Assembly: GCA_002749535.1 (NCBI GenBank)
Contig: MZZL01000137.1
Coordinates: 576,791-640,790 of the forward strand
Direction: 5' to 3'
Length of the DNA stretch: 64,000 nt
Source of the DNA: Apophysomyces variabilis
Taxonomy: Eukaryota > Mucoromycota > Mucoromycetes > Mucorales > Mucoraceae
A model generated the notes under the pieces. The model was given only the letters and a program-made list of their open reading frames with translations, had not been told where the DNA came from and made no database searches. The stretch's first letter is position 1; each line of letters starts with the position of its first letter. This document shows positions 15,706-27,208 of the stretch, one piece after another. Made by a program: the position numbers and the translations under genes.

Positions 15706-16770
15706 GACGACGATGAAGAAAAGGAAGGCTCGCCGGTTTAGTTAATGGAAGGGGAGAGGATGCGGGATTTTTTAGATGTGGTCGGCAACGCACACACACG
15801 TACAGAGAGAGAAAGAGAGAACGAGTGGAATTAGGCAAACTTTGCGGGGAACGCAACCCGCGGGTTGTCATTAAATTTTTTTTAGTCCAGCAATTGGAGA
15901 AGTCCAGAGCTACTGAATATTCCACCTGAACCCCTGTTTCTGTAAGAATCGAATCCAATGTAAAAAGTCCAAATTCTTTACAACGCTCAACCGTTATTAT
16001 AGGCCAGTTTGACTTCCTTTTCGACGTTGATCCTTGGAATTAATACCATGCTACTACGTCGCCGACTGTCTGGTATACTTGTTCTTATTAACTGTCTTAA
16101 TAACTCTTTAAGATGGTAAGATCATCGCTGGTTTTTCTAGGAAACAAAATACTACATCTTCATTGCTTAGGCAATATAAAGATTTTCAGCCAAGAAAAGG
16201 CAAGTCTTGTAGACAAAATCAAGTTTGGCTAAAAAGAACCAATGACTTATGACAGTATATACACAGATGATATAAAAGGCAACAGCACTGTCTATGCAAA
16301 TGAATAATGTATAAAAAAAGACAACATTTTCAAATCAAAGCTAAAGAGGACGGGCTTCCCAACCATGATGCATCTTGAACCCAACACTTATGTATTTCCT
16401 AACTGACGTTAAACACATGTTCAGTAGCACAAATCCATACTATCTATCAGCGTGCAATATTTAGGGATAAGCGGAAAGAAACGTTCAAATCGTGTAAATC
16501 CGTTTTGAATACTAGCATGATGTAACATAGCGATAGACCGAAGTATCTCGGTAGAGAATCCACTCGATCCCGATTACAACCACGTAGCCATATGTAGCCA
16601 AGTACCATTTATGCTCGTATCTACATTATATAACAAACATTTCCAGATAAAATTCGCATTACTATGCCTTCCGGTCACTCACAATATAGCAATCTTAACG
16701 TCAGTGAAAAGCACAACGATGTATCCATGTGGTTTATTTTATGTCCAAAGGGAGTTGAATGTATATCAAG
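15706..16770. other. Spacer upstream of ERD1 and downstream of QCR9
   Basis: AT-rich, with a CACACACACG/GAGAGA simple stretch near 15786-15815. No supported gene. Confidence 0.45.
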
Positions 16771-17020
16771 TTATTGTTCGTATTTGTGCTTGATATCTTT
16801 CCATTGTTTCTATTTTCCTGATATTAGCAAGGGCTGTAACTATCATTGTCGTGGTACTTACACCCTTGTTGAGATCATCCCAGATCTTGTTCGTGGCAGT
16901 ATCAAAGCCAACCTGGAACACGAGAGCCGATGCGAAAATGGTGGTGACAAACACCGAGTTCTTCTTGAAAATCGTGTTATAGATCGTACGGGAGAAGCCA
17001 GAGGACACGGCGGCAGGCAT
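16771..17020 (-). CDS. QCR9: Cytochrome bc1 complex subunit 9
   Basis: Two exons (16862-17020 and 16771-16809) encode 65 aa, the usual size. The conserved core is FKKNSVFVTTIFASALVFQ followed by VGFDTATNKIWDDLNKG and, after a 52-nt intron, KQWKDIKHKYEQ. One transmembrane helix crosses the inner mitochondrial membrane; Qcr9 is a small non-catalytic subunit of complex III required for stability around the Rieske protein. The terminal exon is only 39 nt including the stop, and reading through the intron gives an unrelated tail, which is why the short exon is needed. The start ATG is chosen because it gives a family-like N terminus (MPAAVSSGFSRTIYN). Confidence 0.93.
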
Positions 17021-17997
17021 GGTGAGGGCGATTGTGCAGGTGTAAACAAACGTTTCAAAGAACCAACTTGACTTTGGTCCAAAAGTCACAGCCGGAGACT
17101 CCGAATTCAGCTATTGCCCCGCACTTTACAAGAATCAATGAACGTCCAAAACCCAATATAACTCAGTATGTGGTAAGTAGAGTTACTAGAACGTGCCTTT
17201 CTTACTCACGTTCAGCAATCTTTTACTGAACGGTGTAGATAGTAGCAGCAACAGTCCATACCAGGTTGTCTAACCCAGGCTTGCTTAAATAGCCTATATC
17301 CGATTGCCTGAGCATGCTTCTGGGAAAAAAAATAGCTACTAAAATTGCCAAAAAAGAAAGGGTGAACTGTAACTTTCCTTATGTGTATTATTATTAACTT
17401 TGAATGATATTTGCCTTGCTCTAATAACAGCAAAATACAAGTTGCCATGTAGAGTTCAAAAAAGATGAAGTTGATTTTGTACGCCACGCCACTGTCAATA
17501 TGGAACATGGACGTCCGTCAAAAGGTTGCCTGATCCCGAACTTAAACACTAACGCCACACACAAAATTTAAAATATTTCGTTCATAAGAAGATGGGTAAC
17601 TATGTCTTTCGATGGCTCTATTAGCACTAAGCTTTCTGAAAAGACTCGGCGTTACTCGTTCTGACCTATAAAAGCTCTACTGAAACATCACTTTTTCTAC
17701 ACAGAGCATTCAGCACACTTTCAAGACCAGATAGGCCCTGTTATTGATGAGTTGGGCACATCTAAGTAGCTGGAAGATCAACTCTGAACACTGTGGAAAA
17801 GAAAATAATGATCCAAACACCAAGTGGATATAGACAGGTACAAGAGACGAATCAATCCAAAATCCTACAATACGATCATTCATATGATTTGTTAGCGTCT
17901 AGCTCGGTTTTTCCAATGCGGCTTGTCGTTCTGCAAGATGCAGCTTTAATTTTTAATTTCTTTTTGGAAACATAGTACATACGGAGAACTACAGCAA
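17021..17997. other. Spacer between QCR9 and the G-alpha gene
   Basis: Upstream region of QCR9 and 3' flank of the G-alpha gene. Short ORFs (for example 17793-17975, plus strand) have no support. Confidence 0.45.
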
Positions 17998-19563
17998 TTA
18001 TAGCATGCCCGAATCTCTTAAAGCGTTTTGCAATAGCGTTTCCTTAACAGCAGCAAACACAAATCGGATCTACAAATGTGAGGTTACTACCAGTCACTTT
18101 GGGAAACCAGATACCTACATTTGAAGTGTTTGTCGCCTGTGTTAAACTAGAAACAAAATGAAGGAATTGAGTAAGTGAAGAAAAAGAAAGGAAAAGAACT
18201 GTCATATGGAAAACATGTCACTTACTGGGGATAGACATTCAGCTTTGCTCTATTCGTCTGCAGAAACCGCCATAGGATGTATTTTGCTGCTTTGTTTGCG
18301 TCCTTCCCCCCTTCAGACATGAACCCAAAATATGTGATTAGGGCATAAGGCAAATCGATTTGTAAGTATTTTACCTCCGTAATCTGGAAAGTACTTCTCC
18401 AATGGAACCCGCTGTATCTTTGCTTTGAACAGATCGACCTTATTGAGGAAAAGCATAATAGATGTATGCAAGAACCAACGGCTGTTCACGATTGATTCAA
18501 AAAGCGCCAGGCTTTCCAACATTCGGTTCTATATATCAGCTAAGAAAAAAATTGGACCGATACACACTAGCACCTCCTTGTACCTGTCTTGATTCTTCCA
18601 GTAACACTTGATCGTATTCGCTTAAAGCAACACAAAAGATAATGGAACTTACGGTGTCGAAGCAATGGATCCATTTTTTGCGTTCCGATCGCTGGCCTCC
18701 GACGTCAAACATGCTGAAATTAGGATAGTTGATGACCTCTTTGTCCACGGAAAACATATCCCCTAAAATACTTACTGGATAAATAACCCTCCCAACTCAA
18801 ACTTAATTTCGGTGATGCCAATGGATTTTAGTCTCGCGCACAAGACGTCTTGCTCCGTAGGGACATAATCAGGAAGACTAATTCGCCTGATTTCATCAAG
18901 GAAACTGAAAGATGCCAATGTAAGTTTTGGAACATCAATCGTTAAGTAATTCAGACGCTTACTAAGAAGCCGAGTCCATCAAGTAGAATTCATTTGCTCG
19001 TTCTTCAATGCATGTTTTTGTGGTAGGATCACTCCACATACTACAGATGGCATCCACAAGATCCGAGGAAAGTTCGAATTTCGGATCACCAGGTACTTGA
19101 TATTCTAGTACTCGTTTGGCATGTTCCTATTTGCAGACAATTCGATCCATGAGTGCAAGTTAAAGCTTAACTAGTCTAGTCTTACTTCATTGTCTGCATT
19201 CTCAAATTGTAACCCAAATGTTTCCACAGCGTGCGCCAGCGCTTGTGCGGATTCAACAATATTTCTGTATACAATTACTCTCCACAGACGAAGTTCATCT
19301 TTGCTATATCCGTTTTGGTTGATGATTTTCATTTGTTTCAAAATCGTCGATTTCCCCGACTCTCCGCTACCTATGCCAATAAACTCAAAATTAGCATTGA
19401 AGCATAATACGAGCGACCGTGAGTTGGCTTTTGACTATGACAGACCTAGCAGGAGAATCTTGTATTCCTTTTCTCTCCGACCACGATCACCTTCGAGTTC
19501 TCGATCGATTCTGCAGCTACGTTGGTATTCAAGGGAATCTTCTCCAGAATGACAGAGTCCCAT
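17998..19563 (-). CDS. Heterotrimeric G protein alpha subunit
   Basis: Nine exons: 19446-19563, 19186-19370, 18963-19126, 18776-18904, 18584-18713, 18375-18528, 18226-18310, 18119-18146 and 17998-18069; 354 aa. Starts MGLC, so Gly2 (myristoylation) and Cys4 (palmitoylation) are available for membrane anchoring. G1 loop reads GSGESGKST (canonical is GAGESGKST), G3 is [14 protein letters not shown]4 is LFLNKVDLF, and the end is [21 protein letters not shown]. The 28-nt exon 8 encodes the ATNTSN part of G5. The intron before FDVGGQ (62 nt) contains an ATG-rich open stretch that can be misread as coding; skipping it restores LGGLFIHMFDVGGQ. It couples 7-TM receptors to cAMP or MAPK signalling. 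Which Gpa class it belongs to cannot be decided by eye. Confidence 0.95.
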
Positions 19564-20421
19564 GCTGAGTGAGAGGTGAATTCCTGACAAGATTGAGGTC
19601 CCCCCATGAGGGAATGGACCAAGTTGACGAACCTCTGAAAGCGTAAGACCTGTGGGAGATAGTTATGAAAGAGCTTTGTACGAGACAAAGACATCGTCGG
19701 TGCGGTGATCCAAAATGGCAGCTATTTTTCCTGCGTGCAAAGAAAACAGAGGAGGGCGAAGAAAAGGAGGTTAAGAAAAAAAAAGAGAAGGGACCCTTTT
19801 TTTCCCTCTATCGTTGTCCGGAAAACATGGCATTTTTCACTGTGATTGTATGAAAGAGATTAACTAGGTAAGGCTATCCTATAAAGAAATCCACTCCTTG
19901 AAAATATTATGTACTAGGTGACATGTTCGGTTAACCACTTGAACCTTCTCTTCAGGATTTCCATTTGCAGCAATTCATGCATGTAAATCCTATGATGCAT
20001 TTCTCTTTGACTCTTTCATACATAACATGATATATTTTGAATATCATACATAGAAAAGTACTTTTTCATCCTAGTAATCAAAACAAAATTAGAACAGTGA
20101 CTATGTGAATATAGAATGCCGCTTCATAGATCCAACGACTTTCGCACAATGAAAAAGATATTCTACCCCCACACTCCCCTTTTTTCCTCAACACTCCACC
20201 ATGCACAAACATCTACTCCAAAACTTGATTAGCGTTGCACTGGTAAAACGTAATAGGATCAGGGAGGTTTAAATAGTGAGCTCCACATAATTAATGTATC
20301 GCCAGCACGCAAAAACCTGCACAAAATACTGCCTTTCTTTCGAAATAAGCCTAGTCACTTACTGGGATCTCCCAACGTCATTGCATCGATAAAATTTGCA
20401 ATTCGCGCTGACCTCTACTGG
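19564..20421. other. Spacer upstream of the G-alpha gene
   Basis: Includes the presumptive promoter and a purine-rich stretch at 19742-19795. No gene recognised. Confidence 0.4.
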
Positions 20422-20797
20422 TCAGTAGGACAAGAATGTGGAAGGGGGCTGTACTGCCTTGAGCAACAATTTGCACTCAAAGATAATGCTGCCGTTTTTT
20501 TCTTTCATCACCACGTCTTTCCACGTATAAACAGCCTCAATACGGCGTATATAGACATCCTTGAATTTATGCTTCGGCTTGCATGCTATCTGTTTTGCAA
20601 TTTTCGTATAATACAGATGCTCCAAGCTACAATAGGCGTAATTATCTCTTGTCGCTCATTTTGATAGCAAATTCTATTCTAATCGTTGTACTATCTGAAC
20701 AGCCCCGCCAGACATCTGATTGAGTGAAAAGTCCTTTTGTGGTGTGGATATAGACCCCCAGCTCAATTTCTCTTTTTCCATCGGTGGTGTCAATCAT
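20422..20797 (-). pseudogene. Frame-broken ORF of unknown family
   Basis: Two coding-like pieces lie in tandem on the minus strand. The first starts at 20797 (MIDTTDGKREIELGVYIHTT) and runs to a TAA at about 20650; the second, shifted by one base, continues as DNYAYCSLEHLYYTKIAKQ and ends at 20422. Together they would make about 120 residues with mixed, protein-like composition. No donor or acceptor explains the shift, so this is either a decayed gene, or a gene with a one-base error in this sequence. A preceding ATG segment (MRAFINKGISVVK) could be joined only through an implausibly short 22-nt gap. Family unknown. Confidence 0.45.
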
Positions 20798-21269
20798 CTA
20801 GATCCGCAATTTGTCATACCTTCACGACAGATATTCCCTTATTGATAAAGGCCCTCATTTAAGACAAGTTTAATCATATCCCAATTCGTTATAGTAAACA
20901 GAGAGCGTCTCGTTTTCTTTTTCTTGATTGCCAGCTTAGGGAGCAATTGCCTTCTTTTGCAAGGCAAAATGTTATTGTACTGCAGTACAGCATTAATTGC
21001 CAGTTGTTCTTTACTTTGCAAGGTATGTCTCTTCTTATAAAGCAAAAAGACTGGTATTCATAAATACTGACCCAATGTGCTACCAAGATTCGAAAGGAAC
21101 AAAGTGACAAGGCCACTAATGGACTGCTCACGGCAACCTAAGGAACCAGGCACCCCGATCTGCCCATTGTGTAATCGTTATGTACAGTGATATAGTATAT
21201 CTTTTTCAAAGAAAGAAAGGCAAGGATACGTATGCGCAACTGACTAAATTTTTATAGTTGAATTAACGT

Positions 21270-22345
21270 TTCATTAATAATTCTTGGGTCTTCGGTCAAT
21301 GTATTGCGGATTAGCCTGCTTAGGCGACGGTTTGTCCTTCATTTATTTGCCCTTCGAGTAGTAGACGTTCACATACAAAGACAGATCTTGAAATGTTGGG
21401 ATCCTCACGTTTCTGAAAGATTGGAAACTGTCCCTACAATTCCTGCTCACACATCCCTCTAGGATGCTTCGTTGCCCTCAGCCTCGCCCTCTGTACTACT
21501 CATTTCCTTTTCATAAGTGAATAGCGACATTGGCCATAGGCCATACTATTACGGCGATGATTGTCTGTGCTCATGCTTTGGCCACTTTGACCACTGCAGG
21601 CAGGTCTTTATTTGACCATTTCATGCTACGCTTCATGTTAATATGAAAGGCAGATTTGTAAAGACGCAGTTTCTTATAAAGTCCATGTCGGTTTATTCCC
21701 ACTATGAATTCAATGGAGGCGCTCTTGGATCTTTCCTTTGCTCTTCCTGTCTACGCGCTCAAACTGGGATTCTTTGGGGCGACAGATTATAGTGTTGTTA
21801 TCGCAACCCATACACTGTGCTATTGCATACTTTGAGGCTCTTTGAATGCCTACCTTAGCTGTTCCGTCGCCTGTTCAAGACGACTAACGGATTCTTCAGC
21901 AATGCAATCTAGGATATCCTCATTGGGAAGACATGGGCAACCAGTCTTACAACTTCTATCAAAGATTTCATCATATCTCTCTTGTAGTGCTTAGCCCATC
22001 TTTGTTCTGTACGAACGTGGATTCCCAACCGGTTTGCGGCTGCAGAAGGGTTCAGACATTTTTAAACAATAGCTTGAAGAATCTCACTTTGTGCTGATCC
22101 GTGTACAAGTTATAACATGCTTTGAGTGATGCTTCTATCATGGTAAGGTTGGTGTCAACCTTACATTTTTTCTATCTCTTTGCATGGCGTCAATCTCATT
22201 GTAATGACGAAGATAAATAATGTGTTTAAGAGGTAAATGTTTTAAGATGACACTGCTCCTCATCAACAATTCAATCCATAGGCTCAGGCCTGCCATATTC
22301 ATCGATAATAGTTCTTTTTCCATCTTCGTGCAAAAATTGAATGGT
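21270..22345 (-). pseudogene. Degenerate DDE transposase, relic C
   Basis: On the minus strand, a block beginning LHEDGKRTIIDEYGRPEPMD corresponds to the start of relics A and B; further on come an HTH-like GIHVRTEQRWAKHYKRD and then YKSAFHINMKRSMKWSNKD, the counterpart of the FHINLKR block in relic B. Many stops and frameshifts lie between (for example the TGA soon after VVKVAKA), so it is an old dead copy of the same transposon family. The catalytic C-terminal part was not found. Confidence 0.75.
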
Positions 22346-22738
22346 CATTATCATAATGACTTGAACGTAATTACGATAAAAGAGGGAAACATGTGATGAA
22401 TAGCCCTGGCGCACATTATATGTACCAGAAGGACGCCAAGGCCTGTGGGATAACACATTCTGGAAATGGGACGTCGAATTCGACCTGGTGCGACTCTACT
22501 TTCTGGAAACACTGTAGGTAATACATGAGAAAGACAAAAGGCGAAAAACGTTGAAGGGAAATTCATGTGTTAGTTCAACGTGACAATAGCACTGTAATTT
22601 TTGGGGAGGATCGCCCTGAATGGCCTGAACGATGTACCTTCACTATTCTCGTTTGTATCTCCGCCACGATCACTTGAAAATGAACAAGAAAAGAATAAGT
22701 GGTACCCATCTCGGTGCCAGCTCACTTCAAGCTACGCG

Positions 22739-24753
22739 ATGGTTGACACCGGCCTAAAAGTATGCCTGTTTCTCTCATTCACACTTGCTACTATACCCAC
22801 TTTGGCTGCATTTTATGCGCGATCCCGCGAATACTACTGGTCGTCCTATGGCTTACTGTTCCTGAGTGTCGTTGTCCTGACGATGACGGTCTTCGCTTAT
22901 GCCGGTTACCAAACAATTAGGCATGGGACACCGTTCCTCTTGCAATTCCTCGGTCGGCTGAACAGCTTGCTTGCCCCTGTAGCTCGATACCTGTCGCGCA
23001 ACAAACTGATCGGACCTTTGTTCGCCTTTGTGATAAGGGTCAACTTTTTCGTCTCCTTTATGGTTCTACTGTTAAGCGACCAGTTGTTGCGAATGACCAT
23101 CGGCAAATTCGTTGGTAAACATGCGAATAAGTGGAACCTCTGTAGGTACCAAGTAAATACTGACAATTGGCACTTATCAAATCACCCTGGAAAATAGCCA
23201 TGGTTAACGCAGTCGATCCATCTTTCGAGTTTTTCGATGATAATCTTCCGGAATTTACGGAAATACACCAAACGGCATCGACACCTTACATTAAGCAACA
23301 TACAGTGCACAGGTGTGCTCGACCAATTGACAGCTTACCGAAGTATTCGCCCAGACTTGCCTATACATTAGCAGTAGCAAGTAAAATAGTGTATGAGGAT
23401 GTTGGAGTCCTTCAGCACGAACTTGAAAAAGATGGATTCGATATGTCAACCTTCCGACCGATGGCGTATCGGGTAACTAACTATAAGCAGTATAACGTAG
23501 CATTGTAATTGACGTTGATAATTTAGAATATCTGCGGATTTATTGCCAAAAAGGGCGACGATGTTTTGCTTGTGTTTCGAGGGTAGGTCCTAATTCTTCC
23601 TATGAACAGTTAGGATTTTTTGACGTTTCGCTGTCAGAACGAATCCCCTTAATATCCAGAATTTTGTGACCAACGTCACTATCAGAAAGAAAGAAGTTAA
23701 TTCCATGGGAAACGTGCACAAGGGCTTTTGGGAGGCAATGGGTAATCCTGCACCGGACGCAACCTTGAATCCTGCTATATTTAAAATCGAGTTGAATGGC
23801 GTATCTCTATACCGCACTATCATGTCTGCTGTAGATGCTGTGCTTCAAGTTGGAAAGTTTGCCGTTCATCATCTGCTTCATCACTTCAGCGATCCTGTGG
23901 ACAACAGCTGGATAGGGATCGATGCGGATGTGCGATCACGGTCAATGTTTGCTCAGGCAGAAAGTCATATTTTGGATATATGTCAGAGAAACAATGGTCA
24001 ACCTATCCGCCTGTACGTGACGGGACACTCCCTTGGTGGTGCGCTGGCGACCGGTAAGAAGTACCCTGCCAAAGTAAGTACTAACTATTGCTGCAGTCTT
24101 TTTAGCCAAGATGATACAATCCAAAAGTCCATTAATGGACTATTTCGCAGGGCTGTACACCTATGGTCAACCCAATGTTGGAGATGATCAATTTACACGG
24201 TCTTTTGGCTCACGGATTTCCAGCATGATATTCCGTCATACTTATAATAACGGTACGGCGCTTTTCCTTTGATTGAAGTGGTACTTAATTAACGCATTAA
24301 TCAGATATCGTGTCTCGCATACCATCTTTTGCCGGATACGGGTACGTTATTGCAGACAGTCAGTGCTTATCAGGCTAAAGTTTCATGCTATATAGCACAC
24401 CACCAGGCACCTTGGTGTTTATTGATTCATCATATAATGTTTCCTTATACCCACCTGCATTGTACACGAATATTCCTGTTCGGGTGCGCAAAATCAACTT
24501 CCTTCATTTATCTGGTCTCCTCAACATGTCAGTAATCCGTCGATTGCCACAGGAAACATGGTTGCGAATTGGCTTTCGAATTCTGTGTCCCTTCTTTATT
24601 AACGATCATTTCCCAACGGAATACTGTAACGGTCTGCGCTATGGCAGATATCAATGGATTGCAGAAGATAAGACTCTGCAGATAGAGGGAGATTCAGGAA
24701 CATTTACCCTCCAGATACCAGCCGATGATCAAGGCATGGCTGCTTCGGCATGA
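22739..24753 (+). CDS. Class 3 lipase with N-terminal membrane segments
   Basis: Seven exons (22739-23141, 23198-23472, 23527-23582, 23638-24053, 24097-24252, 24305-24341, 24381-24753) give 571 aa. Residues about 8-150 hold three or four hydrophobic helices (CLFLSFTLATIPTLAAFYA, YGLLFLSVVVLTMTVFAYAG, FFVSFMVLLLSDQLLRM). The alpha/beta-hydrolase core shows the nucleophile elbow VTGHSLGGALAT, the acid region YNNDIVSRIPSF and the histidine in INDHFPTEYC, so the Ser-Asp-His triad is complete. Such lipases act on glycerolipids or phospholipids at membranes. The start at 22739 (MVDTGLK) is chosen because the frame upstream lacks another ATG. Introns are 39-56 nt, one with donor GTAGGT. The substrate cannot be deduced. 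The gene is convergent with the next one. Confidence 0.88.
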
Positions 24754-24845
24754 TGACATCTAGAAATGTAGACAACGATGTACAACATACGGAATGAAAC
24801 TCATGGTTCGTGATTTTTTAGAGCTATTAAAGTGTAATTATGGAT

Positions 24846-25679
24846 CTATTTTATCTGCTCCCAGTTGATTTGTACAGATACATCGTCAACACCTAGAAGT
24901 ATATCTACATGGGTTGATTGAGTTGCTGATATTACTTGTCGGATGGGTTGATTTCTAGGGTATCGACGATTCATCTCTGTGTTTGTGAACACCAATCTTC
25001 GATTGGATATGCCAAAGGTATCCACTTCATGAAGAAGGTCATTGAAACTATAATGATCGGTGATCGTCAGTTTGTATAGTATGTATCCTGGTCGATTGGG
25101 ATACGCAGGCTTCAAATGTAGTTCGTTCTGACATGGAGGAACGCTGATCAGAGATACCGTCTGGATTACTTTGTCTGTGTGCATAGACGACAAGCTGTTA
25201 TATGTGTAATCATCATGAACAATATGGTGACCGACTGCAACTGGTGTCGATTGTGTCTGACGAGGAGATGTATAAGCCGACTGAGATTGGTCGTGAGACA
25301 ACAATAGCAAGGATGTGGATGGGACCGGTGAAGCAGGGTGCATATAACTTGCAAGGAGCGGTTGGGATGGTATATTTGACACTTGGCTACCGTAGTGACT
25401 ATGACTACTAGCGGTCCTTTCATATGTTTGATGGGATAGAGGAAGGGGTGATTGCCCACGATAAAGCGAGGCAAAGGCATGGGCCCGTCTTATGCTTTCT
25501 GTCATATCATGCTTAACTGCAAAATGCCGCTTAGTCGCTCGTAGCAGCATACTTGAGTGAGCCTTGCAGAGAGAAACTTCGCCTATTTGTCGTAATGAGG
25601 GTAAAGGAAAATACATTGCGTGTGCATGTTCCGTCAGCCATTCGATAGCAAATTCATAATCGTAGCTCGATCGATCCAT
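24846..25679 (-). CDS. Unknown intronless protein, 277 aa
   Basis: A single uninterrupted frame from ATG at 25679 to the stop at 24846. The N-terminal quarter looks folded and helical (YDYEFAIEWLTEHAHAMYF, LCKAHSSMLLRATKRHFAV); the middle is a His/Ser/Pro/Gln-rich low-complexity linker; the C-terminal third (GYILYKLTITDHYSFNDLLH, RRLVFTNTEMNRRYPRNQ) resembles a compact beta-rich module. No known domain was recognised and no signal peptide or membrane helix is seen. It ends 93 bp from the convergent lipase gene. Being intronless is unusual in this neighbourhood. Length and amino-acid mix support a real protein, but this could be lineage-specific. Confidence 0.6.
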   Translation of the reverse strand: MDRSSYDYEFAIEWLTEHAHAMYFPLPSLRQIGEVSLCKAHSSMLLRATKRHFAVKHDMTESIRRAHAFASLYRGQSPLPLSHQTYERTASSHSHYGSQVSNIPSQPLLASYMHPASPVPSTSLLLLSHDQSQSAYTSPRQTQSTPVAVGHHIVHDDYTYNSLSSMHTDKVIQTVSLISVPPCQNELHLKPAYPNRPGYILYKLTITDHYSFNDLLHEVDTFGISNRRLVFTNTEMNRRYPRNQPIRQVISATQSTHVDILLGVDDVSVQINWEQIK

Positions 25680-26080
25680 TAGTTTTTTGGCCCTCGAGTC
25701 AACACATCCATCTGGTAGGTTTTTACCACGGCGAGGTTTACAGGGAGAGCAAGTGCAGTCGACCCCATAACGCTTAGGTAGTTAAGAAAAAAGAATCAAT
25801 AGTGAGAGAAGGAATCGGTCATCTAGCACCTTGACCGTTGTACCTTACTACAGGTGAAACATAGCGTGCACACCAAACAAGCATTTAGTCGAATAGGTAA
25901 GGGCGTTTGCGAAGATTGAGTGTGTATCATCAAGCGAAAGAAAAATGTTTCTTTTGTTTTGTATTATATACCAAACATATTGAAGCATCTCACGCATTGT
26001 TCCATTAAAAATAGCGACCACAAAGATGTTAATCCTTTTAGGGCGCAAGTTCAAATCCATTGTTTTTAAATTTCCCGTTT

Positions 26081-27208
26081 TTAACCAAAATATGCTTGCA
26101 AGACATGTTGACTGATGTTAAATCCGAATAGAGAAGCTGTGAATAATATGATACATATGATAACAGGATACAAAAACAACTCCGTATGCGCCAGAAAAGG
26201 AAGTGCTAACAATCAGGAGAAAAAAATAAACAACATGCATGGCGTACCTATCCTCACTTACCGTTATATCCCAAAAAGGTACCATACGTATACCACACAG
26301 CTGAAATAAAATACATGGTATTACCGATGAATATCGAGATCCAGTTAGTATGTAACAGCACCGGCATGAAAAAAAATTGCAACACGTAAAGGATAAGAAA
26401 GAGTGGGAAAAAAGAATTGCAATGCACGTCAAATGCATATGCCCACTCCACTTTTTGTTCTACCGCATGTGCCATCGTATTATGAGCTAAAAAGTGATTG
26501 GTCACAAACCTGACGAAGGAGAATAAAATACATCAGTTATTACAGCTGCTCAAGCGCCACTTCGTTTGAATAATACTTGCCAGGAGAAAGTTGCTATCAG
26601 CGATCCAACGAGAAGGAAATCCACTAAGACCATAAAGAGCATTGCACGTAAAATCCCCATAATACCGAGCTGATATGCAAGGCCCCACGCTACCGCAGAT
26701 GCTATACATCCCATACTTTGTCACGACATGTCTGACCGAGAACTTATTCTATCTAGTTACCACATAACAGGAAGGTCAGCAAAACAAGAAACGCAGGATC
26801 GTCCCGCGCCCATTGATTCTTGGTTTCTAAATAGGATTCCCGGTGTCAGCTATTGTGTTGCAGAAATCACTACCCTTATCAACTTGCGTTTATGATAATA
26901 AATGTTTCTATACCTGCTCAAAATGAAAAGTTACGAAGTGCTTTCCTTTCATGTACAATACTTACACTCGTCTTGGTGCAATGAGAAGATAAAGCATCTG
27001 CCACAGTGCGAACTAGTAATAAACGATCTAAGTCATGTTCACTTTCATCCAGTCATGATCAGTTCCCATTTTTCGTTACCTCAAAGTCCATTTGGGGAAA
27101 CCGAAATATCCTTCGTATTATTAGAGGAATGGAGTGTGATGAACGCCGATGCCGGCGCGACGATGACGATGCACCTGCATAAGCAGTTGAGGTTGGTAAC
27201 AAAGACAT
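26081..27208 (-). CDS. UNC50: UNC-50 / Gmh1 family Golgi membrane protein
   Basis: Seven exons: 27080-27208, 26966-27012, 26888-26913, 26761-26826, 26581-26701, 26262-26509 and 26081-26205; 253 aa, the family length. Family blocks appear in order: RRIFRFPQMDFEFALWQML, RRVYRNIYYHKQTKNQWARD, five to six membrane helices, VEWAYAFDVHCNSFFPLF, TFLGYNALPFLAHTELFLYP and the end ISQHVLQAYFG. The protein sits in the early Golgi, interacts with Arf-GEFs (Gea1/2 in yeast) and is needed for receptor trafficking in animals. Two introns, after HK in YYHK|Q and after TFS|W, start with GCAAGT instead of GT; with GT donors the frame cannot be kept (see findings). Otherwise no defect. Confidence 0.93.

Noticed and set aside
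18714..18775. Extra segment [14 protein letters not shown] in front of FDVGGQ of the G-alpha protein
   Set aside because: It is a 62-nt intron with good GTAAGT and TTTCAG ends; removing it restores LGGLFIHMFDVGGQ in phase.
26118..26205. Apparent early stop or frameshift in the last UNC50 exon
   Set aside because: Careful recounting of the bases showed the frame is intact to the TAA at 26081-26083, giving the family-like end ISQHVLQAYFG.
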